Translations under genes and position numbers: made by a program
DNA from: Nemertoderma westbladi
Lineage: Eukaryota; Xenacoelomorpha; Nemertodermatida; Nemertodermatidae
Reading direction: 5' to 3'
Assembly (NCBI GenBank): GCA_032718475.1
Contig: JAUCBJ010006085.1
Location: forward strand, 1 to 22,816
Length of the DNA stretch: 22,816 bases
Part shown: in pieces, positions 1 through 7,170 of the stretch
Layout of the letters: every line of letters starts with the position of its first letter
Numbering within the stretch: position 1 is the stretch's first letter
The notes under the pieces: generated by a model
Seen by the model: the letters and a program-made list of their open reading frames with translations, nothing else
The model's database searches: none
Told to the model about the DNA's origin: nothing

Positions 1-187
1 TGTAGTGGCCATACATATATATTAGGGGTCATCGAACCTGAATTGAACGAATACTGTTGTACCTTACTGCAGTATGCACCCATGACTGTGCACTGTATCA
101 ACTTTCAGTTTCATGAAAACTATTGTTACAGTCAGACAGCAGTACCTAGTCATTACTAATACTGGTTTTACTTACTGCTGTACTGAC
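1..187 (+). repeat. 5' LTR, first part (split by hAT-like insertion)
   Basis: These 187 bases match 7171-7357 with no difference that I can see. The LTR starts TGTAGTGG and contains an AT-rich, TATA-like stretch near bases 11-22. The LTR then breaks off at a hAT-like insertion and resumes at 2427. The two parts total 227 bp, exactly the length of the 3' LTR. Confidence 0.95.
180..187. repeat. 8-bp target duplication of hAT-like element, left copy
   Basis: GTACTGAC is found here and again at 2419-2426. The intact 3' LTR has the word only once at the equivalent place, so that LTR acts as the empty-site control and proves the duplication. Confidence 0.95.
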
Positions 188-204
188 TAGGGCTCAACAG
201 AAGC
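188..204 (+). repeat. hAT-like terminal inverted repeat, left
   Basis: TAGGGCTCAACAGAAGC is the left terminal inverted repeat. It matches the reverse complement of 2402-2418 at 16 of 17 positions, differing at the sixth base (C against T). Confidence 0.93.
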
Positions 205-260
205 TTCGGCTTCGGTTCGGTTCGGGCCGAAGTTTGGCAATTTCGGTTCGGTTCGGCTTC
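205..260. repeat. Left subterminal CTTCGGTTCGG repeat cluster
   Basis: Repeated TTCGG and GGTTCGG words with a central GGGCCGAAG form imperfect palindromes. The same words recur in inverted order near the right end at 2326-2393. In hAT elements such subterminal motifs bind transposase; that role is inferred here from position. Confidence 0.7.
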
Positions 261-392
261 TGCAATTGATACTGCAGAAGCCCGGAGCAAACTTTGCTAA
301 ATATTCAAAGAATTACATTGACTGATTGAGCTAAGACCAGAAGACAGTAAGACTAATCAATCTGTCCATCATTGACAGTAAATTTTGGAGTA

Positions 393-409
393 TAAACGTT
401 AAGCAGACA
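393..409 (+). repeat. Inner inverted repeat, left copy, bounding the minisatellite block
   Basis: TAAACGTTAAGCAGACA occurs here and as a perfect 17-bp reverse complement at 1789-1805. Each copy sits at the outer edge of one 12-bp array, so the block 393-1805 is itself palindromic and may be a separate element nested in the hAT-like one. No target duplication is evident. Confidence 0.75.
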
Positions 410-842
410 CTGGTGCCGAGCAGACAGTGGTGCAGACAGTGATGCAGACATAGTGGTGCAGACACCTGGTGCAGACAGTGGTGCAGACACCTGGTGCAGA
501 CAGTGGTGCACGCACTGGTGCAGACAGTGGTGCAGGCAGTGGTGCATACACTGGTGCAGACAGCAGTGGTGCAGACAGTGGTGCAGACAGTGGTGCGGAC
601 AGTGTGGTGCACACTGCGGTGCAGACAGTGGTGCAGACAGTGGTGCAGACACTGGTGCAGACAGTGGAGCAGACAGTGGTACAGACACCTGGTGGGCTGG
701 TGCAGACAGTGGTGCAGACACTGGTGCAGACAGTGGTTCAAACACTGGTGCAGACAGTGGTGCAGACACTGGTGCAGACAGTGGTGCAGACAGTGGTGCA
801 GACACTGTTGCAGACAGTGGTGCAGACACTGGTGCAGACAGT
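401..842 (+). repeat. 12-bp minisatellite, GGTGCAGACAGT orientation
   Basis: Tandem 12-mers of GGTGCAGACAGT or GGTGCAGACACT, with occasional units of other lengths, run for about 440 bp. Because the unit length is a multiple of three, several frames on both strands stay open and give Gly-Ala-Asp-Ser or Cys-Leu-His type peptides. These are artefacts of the repeat. The array faces its reverse complement at 1479-1800. Confidence 0.92.
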
Positions 843-913
843 AAAGGGGCGAGCAGGTTAGTAAAGGAGCAGTTTAGTAAAGGAGCAGTTTTCAGAGGAG
901 TATTGGGGGAACC

Positions 914-936
914 AAAACAATAAACGTTATTGTTTT
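914..936. repeat. Short perfect hairpin
   Basis: The arms AAAACAATAA and TTATTGTTTT enclose a 3-base loop. The hairpin lies between the two 12-bp arrays. It is followed by three or four imperfect copies of an 18-bp unit containing GGCTAAGAATAC, up to about position 1003. Confidence 0.7.
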
Positions 937-1003
937 GCGGGCTAAGAATACCCAAGGGCCAAGAATACTCGCAGGCTAAGAATACTCGCGGGCTAAGAAT
1001 TCC

Positions 1004-1478
1004 TGAGACCTTACTGTAGTTAGTGAATGTATATCCCCAGCATGAGACAATAACTTAATGTGCTCGTTTTATTATACAGCAATAAGCAGTGGCTCCAGTA
1101 AAGGTAAACAAATTAAACATACTCTGTATAAAGTAGGCCATGTAAAAACAATCAAACACTGTCGCTTAAACCTCATTCCTTGGAGACATTGCTGCTTACA
1201 ATTTATAGACATTATTGTTTATACTGTTATATGAAAACGGGAATACCGATTAATTACTTTCGTACACACCTCTTATAATTATTTGTAATCAGGCCACATT
1301 CACCCGCACGCACCCCGACTTGTACCGGCAGACCGGTACTACATAAGTCCTCCATACTTCATGTAGACCTTTCAGTAGTTAGTCGCATATTTGTAGATAA
1401 TAAAGTCTATGATAAAATATAATATAATAGTGCCTGGTGGTATTATGTTTTGTGGTACTCTGGTATTTCAGTATTTTC
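1004..1478. other. hAT-like interior between arrays, no gene seen
   Basis: This AT-rich spacer sits between the two minisatellite arrays. I find no protein family signature, RNA gene or strong repeat in it. Confidence 0.6.
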
Positions 1479-1800
1479 ACCAGGTGTCTGCACCACTGTC
1501 TGCACCAGTGTCTGCACCACTGTCTGTACCTCTGTCTGCACCACTGTCTGCACCACTGTCTGCACCACTGTCTGCACCACTGTCTGCACCACTGTCTGCA
1601 CCACTGTCTGCACCACTGTCTGCACCAGTGTCTGCACCACTGTCTGAACCACTGTCTGCACGCTGCACCACTGTCTGCACCACTGGCCGCACCAGGTGTC
1701 TGCACCACTGTCTGAACCACTGTCTGCACGCTGCACCACTGTCTGCACCAGTGTCTGCACCACTGGCCGCACCAGGTGTCTGCACCACTGTCTGCTTAAC
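1479..1800 (-). repeat. 12-bp minisatellite, inverted orientation
   Basis: Tandem 12-mers of ACTGTCTGCACC, with some GTGTCTGCACCA and CACTGGCCGCACC variants, form the reverse complement of the array at 401-842. A transcript crossing both arrays could fold into a stem of about 300 bp. The open frames in the array are repeat artefacts. Confidence 0.92.
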
Positions 1801-1897
1801 GTTTACACCCTTAATTTTGGACTGAACTTCCATTTAAATGGCATTATTTTTTTAATTGTTTCCAGGTTACTTGGGTAGTTTCAAAATTAGCTTAATT

Positions 1898-2227
1898 ACC
1901 TATACAGTAGTTTTAGGTTAAGCTAAATATTGCCATTTTACTTTGTAGTATCCTATTTTTTAATTAATCATAACTTTGATACATAATACCAAATATACCT
2001 ACTACCTCATATAAATAGTATTACAAAGACTACCTGTACTTTTAGTGAGGTTTTCAATATTTGATATCACTACTGTACGGCTTACTACGGGTGAAAATGT
2101 GGTGCATACAGTAAGTGCATGCATACAGTAAGTATACAGTAGTTTAGGTTAGTAATGTACAGTAATGTAAATATTGCCATTTTATTTTGTAGTATTTATT
2201 TTTTTCATTAATCATAGCTTTCTCGCT
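1898..2227 (+). repeat. Imperfect direct duplication within hAT-like element
   Basis: The stretch at about 1898-1985 and the stretch at about 2120-2227 share TATACAGTAGTTT, AATATTGCCATTTTA and TTTGTAGTATTTA-like words in the same order. They look like diverged copies about 220 bp apart. The rest of 1806-2325 is AT-rich with no gene. Confidence 0.65.
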
Positions 2228-2325
2228 AAGTCCGCAGACCAAATAGGTGCCAGTCTGCCACTGCCAGTCAGCCAGTATAGTGATGTAAATACGAATTTAT
2301 GACCATAACTTGCTAACTTTCTGAA

Positions 2326-2393
2326 CTTCGGTTCGGATTCGGTTCGGTTCGGCCCGAAGTTGGCCCTGCTTCGGTTCGGTTCGGTTCGGCCCC
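2326..2393. repeat. Right subterminal TTCGG repeat cluster
   Basis: Repeated CTTCGGTTCGG words with a GGCCCGAAG palindrome are arranged inversely to the left cluster at 205-260, just inside the right terminal inverted repeat. Confidence 0.7.
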
Positions 2394-2401
2394 ATAAAGT
2401 G

Positions 2402-2418
2402 GCTTCTGTTGAACCCTA
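2402..2418 (-). repeat. hAT-like terminal inverted repeat, right
   Basis: This 17-bp right end pairs with 188-204 with one mismatch. It is followed directly by the second GTACTGAC copy at 2419-2426. Confidence 0.93.
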
Positions 2419-2426
2419 GTACTGAC
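2419..2426. repeat. 8-bp target duplication of hAT-like element, right copy
   Basis: This is the second copy of GTACTGAC. Bases 2427 onward continue the interrupted LTR. Confidence 0.95.
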
Positions 2427-2466
2427 TCATGTAAATATTAAACGTTGAGAGACTACGCTCTCCACA
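2427..2466 (+). repeat. 5' LTR, second part
   Basis: These 40 bases match 7358-7397 and end in CA. They contain an ATTAAA word that could serve as a polyadenylation signal in the 3' copy. Confidence 0.93.
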
Positions 2467-2467
2467 T

Positions 2468-2484
2468 TGGTGACCCAGACTTGC
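2468..2484 (+). promoter_or_regulatory. Primer binding site, tRNA-Trp-like
   Basis: TGGTGACCC and the following bases start one base after the LTR. The site resembles the complement of the tRNA-Trp 3' end used by the CsRn1 group, with about two mismatches in 17 bases. The primer assignment comes from memory of that group and was not checked against a host tRNA. Confidence 0.7.
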
Positions 2485-2535
2485 GCGAATGGATTTCGCG
2501 TACAGGCGTAGCTCTGTATAGCTACCGATGGCCTG

Positions 2536-3225
2536 ATGGCTAACGACCTCAACGCGGTCGCCATCAAACTGCCCCCGTTCTGGACGGAAAACCCATCCGT
2601 CTGGTTCGCGCAGGTGGAGGCCCAGTTCCAACTCCGGAGGATTGTCGACGACTCGACAAAGTACTATCACGTCGTCGCCTCTCTCGACCAGCCGACCGCC
2701 GCTCGCCTCCTCGACACACTCACCGCTCCGCCTACAGATGGGAAGTACGAGGGACTGAAGGCGAGGCTCCTCGGGACTTTCGCCCTGAGTCGGCGGGAGC
2801 GCGCTTCGAGACTCCTCCATATGCGTGGGCTGGGCGACCGCAAGCCGTCCGAACTCATGGACGAGATGCTGGGGCTCCTCACCGGGCACACGCCGTGTTT
2901 GCTGTTCGAACAACTCTTCCTCGAACAGCTCCCCGAGGACATTCGGCTACAAATCTCAAACGACTCTTTCGAGGACCCCCTCGCCCTGGCTGCGACCGCC
3001 GACGTTCTTTGGTTGGCCAAACGCCAGGGACAATCCCAACTGGCCGGCGTGAACAGGGGGATGACAAACTCGCGTCGCCCCAGGGACTCCTCCACAAACT
3101 CCTCCGGCACTGCTCAGCCTGACACCAAAAGCGTGTGTTACTACCACGCTCGGTTCGGTAGCGCTGCCAAGCAGTGCAAGGCGCCGTGTTCCTTCCCGGG
3201 AAACGCCCCGACCAGCCGACGGTAG
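2536..3225 (+). CDS. gag: Gag polyprotein of CsRn1-like Ty3/gypsy element
   Basis: This intact 229-residue frame encodes the structural protein that would package the element RNA in cytoplasmic particles. The start ATG at 2536 is the first that opens a long frame; an ATG at 2528 is stopped after one further codon. Residues 1-165 or so form a helical capsid-like domain with the FWTENP...WF and LGDRKPSELMDEML signatures common in Gag of this group. Residues 201-218 form a zinc knuckle of the pattern C-X2-H-X9-C-X3-C, the CHCC type, instead of the usual CCHC. The frame ends at a TAG inside the loop of a predicted frameshift hairpin. It is the only intact ORF of the element. Confidence 0.9.
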   Translation: MANDLNAVAIKLPPFWTENPSVWFAQVEAQFQLRRIVDDSTKYYHVVASLDQPTAARLLDTLTAPPTDGKYEGLKARLLGTFALSRRERASRLLHMRGLGDRKPSELMDEMLGLLTGHTPCLLFEQLFLEQLPEDIRLQISNDSFEDPLALAATADVLWLAKRQGQSQLAGVNRGMTNSRRPRDSSTNSSGTAQPDTKSVCYYHARFGSAAKQCKAPCSFPGNAPTSRR

Positions 3226-3244
3226 CCGCGGCGTCGACTGGTCG
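3198..3244 (+). promoter_or_regulatory. -1 ribosomal frameshift signal, gag to pol
   Basis: The heptamer G GGA AAC at 3198-3204 lies in the gag frame exactly as X XXY YYZ. The protease frame is the -1 frame and is open from 3162, after a stop at 3159. After a 4-base spacer, 3209-3221 can pair with 3232-3244 (12 pairs, one mismatch) around a 10-base loop that contains the gag stop codon. GGGAAAC is a known efficient slippery site in retroviruses. Function here is predicted from frame, spacing and pairing. Confidence 0.85.
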
Positions 3245-3845
3245 ATACAAACAGCGGGATAACCTCCTCTACCTCTGGGACCGGAACTCCGGGCGCCACT
3301 TCCTCGTGGACACCGGCGCCCAGGTGAGTGTGTTCCCCGCCAGCGGATTCGACACCCGTTCCGGACGTACTGGGCCGCCGCTCCGCGCCGTCAACGGATC
3401 ATCGATTCGTTCCTACGGGACGCGCTCTATCCCCCTGCGGTTCAACGACCGGCGGACCCACTGGGACTTCGTCATCGCAGATGTCCCCCAACCGTTGCTT
3501 GGGGCTGATTTCCTCTGCGACCACGCCCTGATGGTTGACGTTAAGGGGCAGCAACTCATCGACATGGAAACTTTCCAGCCGATCCCCCTCCGTTGCTCCT
3601 CCTCCACCATCCCGGGAACCCATCCTCACCTCGCGTCGACCTCCGTGGACCGAGTTTACTCCGACCTCCTGGCGGAGTTCTCCTCCATCACGACGCCGAC
3701 CTTCTCGGACTCGTCTACTCGCCACGGTGTGGAGCATTACATCCCGACCGCCGGTCGCCCCGTCCACGCCCGCGCTCGACGACTCCCGCCGGATAAACTC
3801 GAGATCGCGCGGGTGGAGTTCAGCAAGATGGAGGAGATGGGGGGA
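3205..3845 (+). pseudogene. pol: pol segment 1: aspartic protease and start of RT
   Basis: Read in the -1 frame relative to gag, this segment encodes the aspartic protease that would mature the polyprotein. The catalytic motif FLVDTGAQ has its Asp at 3309-3311, followed by VSVFPAS; the flap and LLGADFL region follows near 3505. The linker and the first RT residues ([19 protein letters not shown]) follow up to about 3840. At a run of six G at 3839-3844 the RT reading frame changes, and beyond it this frame no longer resembles RT. The break is either a 2-base gain or a 1-base loss. A programmed -1 slip on G GGG GGA is formally possible but unlikely inside RT. Confidence 0.85.
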
Positions 3846-5221
3846 TTATTCGCCGTTCGAATAGTCCCTGGTCGTCTCCCCTCCATATGGCGCCCAAGCC
3901 AGCCGGGGGTTGGCGCCCCTGCGGGGACTACCGTCTCCTCAACGACGCCACGACCCCCGATCGCTACCCAGTCCCGCACATCCAGGACTTCTCGGCGCGT
4001 CTCGCCGGGGCCACGATCTTCTCTAAGGTCGACCTGGTGCGGGGCTACCACCAGATCCCCGTGGCCCCCGGCGACGTTCCCAAGACCGCCGTTATCACTC
4101 CGTTCGGACTCTTCGAGTTTGTCCGGATGCCGTTCGGCCTCAAGAACGCCGCCCAGGCCTTCCAACGCCTGATGGACTCCGTCTGCGCTGGGTTGGACTT
4201 CCTCTTCGCGTACCTGGACGACATTCTCATCGCAAGCGCGACCCCCGAGGAACACCTCGTCCACCTCCGCCAACTCTTCCAACGACTCCAGGACAACGGC
4301 CTCGTCGTCAACCTGGCGAAGTGCGAGTTCGGGGTGGCGGAGATCCAGTTCCTCGGACACATCGTCAACGAGTCCGGAGTCCATCCGCTCCCGGACAAAG
4401 TGGAAGCCGTCCGCTCCTTCCCTCGTCCAACCACCACTAAAGGGTTGCGGGAATTTATCGGTATGGTAACGTTTTACCACCGATTTATTCCCGCAGCTGC
4501 TGCCACCATGCAGCCCCTTTATGCCGCCGTCGCCACCAAGGTTAAGGACGTCGACTGGACTCCCGAACTCACCGCCGCTTTCGAGTCCTCCAAGCGGGCC
4601 CTCGCGGACGCCACCATGCTCGTCCACCCCCGCCACGACGCCCCAACCTCCATCACCACCGACGCCTCCGACTCCGCAGTCGGCGCGGCCCTCGAGCAGT
4701 GGTCCGATGGGAAGTGGCGGCCGCTCGCCTTCTTCAGCCGCCAACTCCGCCCTCCGGAACGGAAGTACAGCGCCTACGACCGCGAACTCCTCGGCCTGTA
4801 CCTCGCGGTCCGCCACTTCCGGTATTTCCTAGAGGGCCGTCCGTTTGTGGCCTATACGGACCACAAACCGCTGACCCACGCGTTCGCCAAGGTCACTGAC
4901 CCCTGGTCTCCCCGTCAACAGCGCCACCTGGCGTACATATCTGAGTTCACCACCAATGTACGTCATGTTGACGGGAAGGACAACCAGGTCGCGGACGCCC
5001 TCTCTCGCAGCTTCGTGGGCCATCTGTCGACCCAACTCGGGGTCGACTATAAGGCCATGTCGGCCGCCCAACGGGAGGACGATGAACTACAGGCCTCCCG
5101 GGCAAACCCTGGTAGCCTCGATCTACGTGACGTCACACTCGCGGACGATGACGTCACGCTCCTCTGTGACGTCTCTACGGGCCGACCTCGGCCGATAGTC
5201 CCCAGCACGTGGCGCCGCCAC
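3845..5221 (+). pseudogene. pol: pol segment 2: reverse transcriptase and RNase H
   Basis: This frame continues RT and RNase H, the enzymes that copy element RNA to DNA. The first catalytic Asp is in [13 protein letters not shown] (4031-4033) and the YLDD pair is at 4211-4222, within [11 protein letters not shown]. Other RT motifs such as [13 protein letters not shown] are intact. RNase H follows with Asp in TTDAS (4661), Glu in DRELLGL (4784), Asp in YTDHKPL (4859) and Asp in VADALSR (4994), so all four acidic residues are present. The usual tether then leads toward integrase but is cut near 5215-5226 by a deletion. With segment 1 it would be a single polyprotein in an intact element; here it is separated by the frame change at 3845. 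Confidence 0.88.
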
Positions 5222-5671
5222 ATGCCGACGTCAATAGACACTTCGGCACCAAACTCCACCGGACGACGGCCTACCATCCGCAGGCAAACGGCCTGGTGGA
5301 ACGGTTCCACCGTTCCCTCAAGGCCTCCCTTAGAGCCCGACTAACTGGACCAAACTGGGTCGACGAACTGCCATGGGCCCTTCTGGGCTACCGGACCGCC
5401 CCCAAAGAGGACCTCCACTGCTCGTCGGCCGAGCTGGTCTACGGCGAGCCACTGACGGTGCCTGGCGACTTCGTTGCCTCGCCAACCGACCCTCCGAACT
5501 CGACAGCTTTCCTCCCGGGCCTCCACAACCACGCACGGCAGTTCATGCCCACACCAACCTCCCGTCATGGCCAACCCAACTCGTCAGTGCCGTCACAACT
5601 AACAACCAGTGACTATGTCTTTTTACGCACTGATGCTCACCGCGCTCCCTTACAGCGGCCCTACACCGGGC
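5222..5671 (+). pseudogene. pol: pol segment 3: integrase remnant, C-terminal part of core
   Basis: The frame resumes in the last part of the integrase catalytic core, with [17 protein letters not shown]; the Glu of the DDE triad is at 5299-5301. The HHCC zinc domain and the region bearing both catalytic Asp residues are absent, and the preceding frame differs. I infer a deletion of several hundred bases (about 200 codons judged from related elements), with the junction near 5215-5226. The segment stops at 5671, inside the GPY motif, where LINE-A begins. Integrase activity from this copy is not possible. Confidence 0.87.
5463..5671 (+). repeat. 209-bp direct duplication, left copy
   Basis: The 209 bases starting TGGCGACTTCG and ending CTACACCGGGC are repeated without any visible difference at 6672-6880. 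They flank LINE-A exactly. The left copy ends where the LINE starts; the right copy starts where the LINE's (TAG)n tail ends. Confidence 0.95.
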
Positions 5672-5672
5672 A

Positions 5673-6629
5673 CGCCTTTTATGGGGCGTCCTCCAAGGAG
5701 ACACACTTGCACCATTCTTGTTCATTATTGTGGTTGACTATGTTCTATGCATGTCCTTAGATCATCATAATGATGATGGGGTGATGATAACTCCACCTAC
5801 TGGCTCCAGAAGTCGAGGAAATCCTGCCAAGTACCTAACTGATCTAGACTTTGCTGATGACTTAGGAGTACTCTCAGAATCATTAGAGGGAGCCCAGCGG
5901 CTCCTCAGCTCATTAGAACATGCTGCTTCTAGTGTTGGTCTTTTTATTAACTCCAGAAAGACCAAAATTCTGACAGTTAACTTTGAAAGTCCTCAGCAAG
6001 TCTCTGATCGGATGAGCATAAGCTCAAAGGATGGTATGCTTGAGCATGTGGACGACTTCTGTTACCTGGGATCATGGATCCGGAAGTCAGGTGAGGACCT
6101 TCGAATACGTAAGGGAAAGGCATGGGCAGCCTTGAATAGGCTTTCCAGGATTTGGAAGTCACCTAGAATTAATCGGAAACTTAAGGTCCGATTATTTAGA
6201 GCAGCAGTAGTTCCAGTACTCCTCTACGGGAGTCCATGCTGGGCTCTAACTGCTGAGGACACCAAATCTCTGGATGGCACATTCACAAGAATGCTACGCC
6301 GGGTACATTGTGTCAAGTACAATGCACACATCTCCAACCAGACACTATATAACATTGGAGGTGTCTCATTGGTTCCCCCAAGCTTGACACTAGAACAAAA
6401 TCGGCTCCGCTTTGCAGGACATTGCTTTCGCCGTGAGGACCAGCCAGTGCATAATCTTGTACTTTGGCAGCCTCATGGAGTGAATAAGCATGGTGGACAA
6501 CCCATGACTTTCTTGAGACGCATCTTAAAGGACACTGGCCTTGAAGATGCGGATGATCTAGCAAATGTCATGGGTGATAGGGAGTTGTGGCGGTGCGATT
6601 TTGTCGATAAGCCGGCACAGCATTCTTAA
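5673..6629 (+). pseudogene. LINE-A ORF2 C-terminal part: reverse transcriptase fragment
   Basis: The open frame of about 318 codons starts inside RT with the GVLQGDTLAPFLF motif near 5687, then DYVL, and reaches the catalytic FADD at 5850-5861 (context YLTDLDFADDLGV). It continues through INSRKTK, YLGSWIRKSG, IWKSPRINRKLK and VLLYGSPCW, signatures of the thumb and C-terminal region of LINE ORF2 proteins. The stop is at 6627-6629. No interruption is visible in this part, but endonuclease and N-terminal RT are missing through 5' truncation, so it is not a functional protein. The last residues differ from LINE-C, where the sequence ends in VRVRST. Confidence 0.85.
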
Positions 6630-6633
6630 AAAT

Positions 6634-6657
6634 GCAGCTGCAATGCAGCATGCCGAT
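6634..6657. repeat. GCAGCTGCAATGCA...GCATGCCGAT word at LINE-A 3' end
   Basis: This 24-base word recurs at 7499-7530 with 8 extra bases (GGAATGCA) in the middle. Here it lies between the LINE-A stop codon and its (TAG)n tail. Confidence 0.6.
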
Positions 6658-6671
6658 CCTAGTAGTAGTAG

Positions 6672-6880
6672 TGGCGACTTCGTTGCCTCGCCAACCGACC
6701 CTCCGAACTCGACAGCTTTCCTCCCGGGCCTCCACAACCACGCACGGCAGTTCATGCCCACACCAACCTCCCGTCATGGCCAACCCAACTCGTCAGTGCC
6801 GTCACAACTAACAACCAGTGACTATGTCTTTTTACGCACTGATGCTCACCGCGCTCCCTTACAGCGGCCCTACACCGGGC
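6672..6880 (+). repeat. 209-bp direct duplication, right copy
   Basis: Perfect repeat of 5463-5671. It begins directly after the GTAGTAGTAG tail of LINE-A and runs on into undisturbed pol sequence. Confidence 0.95.
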
Positions 6881-7149
6881 CGTACAAGGTCGTACAGCGC
6901 GGCTCAAAGACGTTCGTCATCGAGGTGGGCGGGCGTCAGGAGACCGTCTCCATCGACAGACTCAAACCGGCCCACCTCGCTATCGATGAACCCGTCATTG
7001 TGGCCATCCCACCGCGCCGTGGTCGACCACCTACAGTGACACCCCCGGACCTCCCTCCCCCCAGTCCCTGCAATTCACCCGAACCACCGCAAACTACCAT
7101 AGCAACTCGAAGTGGGCGGGCCATCCAGCAGCCGGACTATTTTTATTAA
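6673..7149 (+). pseudogene. pol: pol segment 4: integrase C-terminal GPY/F domain
   Basis: This frame carries the integrase C-terminal domain with the GPYKVV motif (Gly-Pro-Tyr at 6877-6885), then FVIEVGG and SIDRLKPAH, the conserved GPY/F module of Ty3/gypsy integrases. A Pro-rich tail and RSGRAIQQPDYFY follow, with a TAA stop at 7147-7149. The first 209 bases duplicate 5463-5671. Before LINE-A inserted this was continuous with segment 3. Its stop lies just upstream of the purine tract and 3' LTR, as expected for the end of pol. Confidence 0.87.
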
Positions 7150-7159
7150 TTCAGGTTCT

Positions 7160-7170
7160 GGGGGGAGCCA
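7160..7170 (+). promoter_or_regulatory. Polypurine tract
   Basis: GGGGGGAG, then CCA, lies directly before the 3' LTR, at the place where plus-strand DNA synthesis is primed. It is short for such a tract. Confidence 0.7.

Larger units (their letters stand above)
188..2418. mobile_element. Non-autonomous hAT-like DNA transposon, 2231 bp
   Basis: The element has 17-bp terminal inverted repeats with one mismatch (188-204, TAGGGCTCAACAGAAGC; 2402-2418 in reverse). It is flanked by a perfect 8-bp duplication. The 8-bp duplication and TAGGG terminus fit the hAT superfamily. No transposase-like frame is present; the open frames inside arise from 12-bp repeats. Subterminal GGTTCGG clusters lie just inside both ends, as expected for transposase-binding repeats. 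The interior holds two 12-bp minisatellites in opposite orientation. It inserted into the 5' LTR after the retrotransposon did. Confidence 0.9.
5672..6671 (+). mobile_element. LINE-A: 5'-truncated non-LTR retrotransposon, 1000 bp
   Basis: This insertion into the integrase region has an RT-bearing frame, a short 3' end and a (TAG)n tail at about 6660-6671, all features of target-primed reverse transcription. It is 5'-truncated within RT. The flanking duplication of 209 bp is far longer than the usual LINE target duplication. It is related to the minus-strand fragment LINE-C at 9492-10041, which ends in the same CCTAGTAGTAG tail. Clade not assigned; RTE-like or related. Confidence 0.88.

Noticed and set aside
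331-955. Long open frames on both strands rich in Gly-Ala-Asp-Ser or Cys-Leu-His
   Set aside because: They come from the 12-bp minisatellite: a unit divisible by three keeps several frames open. No protein is supported.
401-1800. CRISPR-like array
   Set aside because: The units are direct 12-mers with no unique spacers, in eukaryotic mobile DNA.
1379-1878. Open frames across the second 12-bp array
   Set aside because: Same artefact of the inverted array.
3399-4816. Long minus-strand open frames opposite pol, up to 359 codons
   Set aside because: Shadows of GC-rich coding sequence. No recognised domain, while the plus strand encodes clear protease, RT and RNase H.
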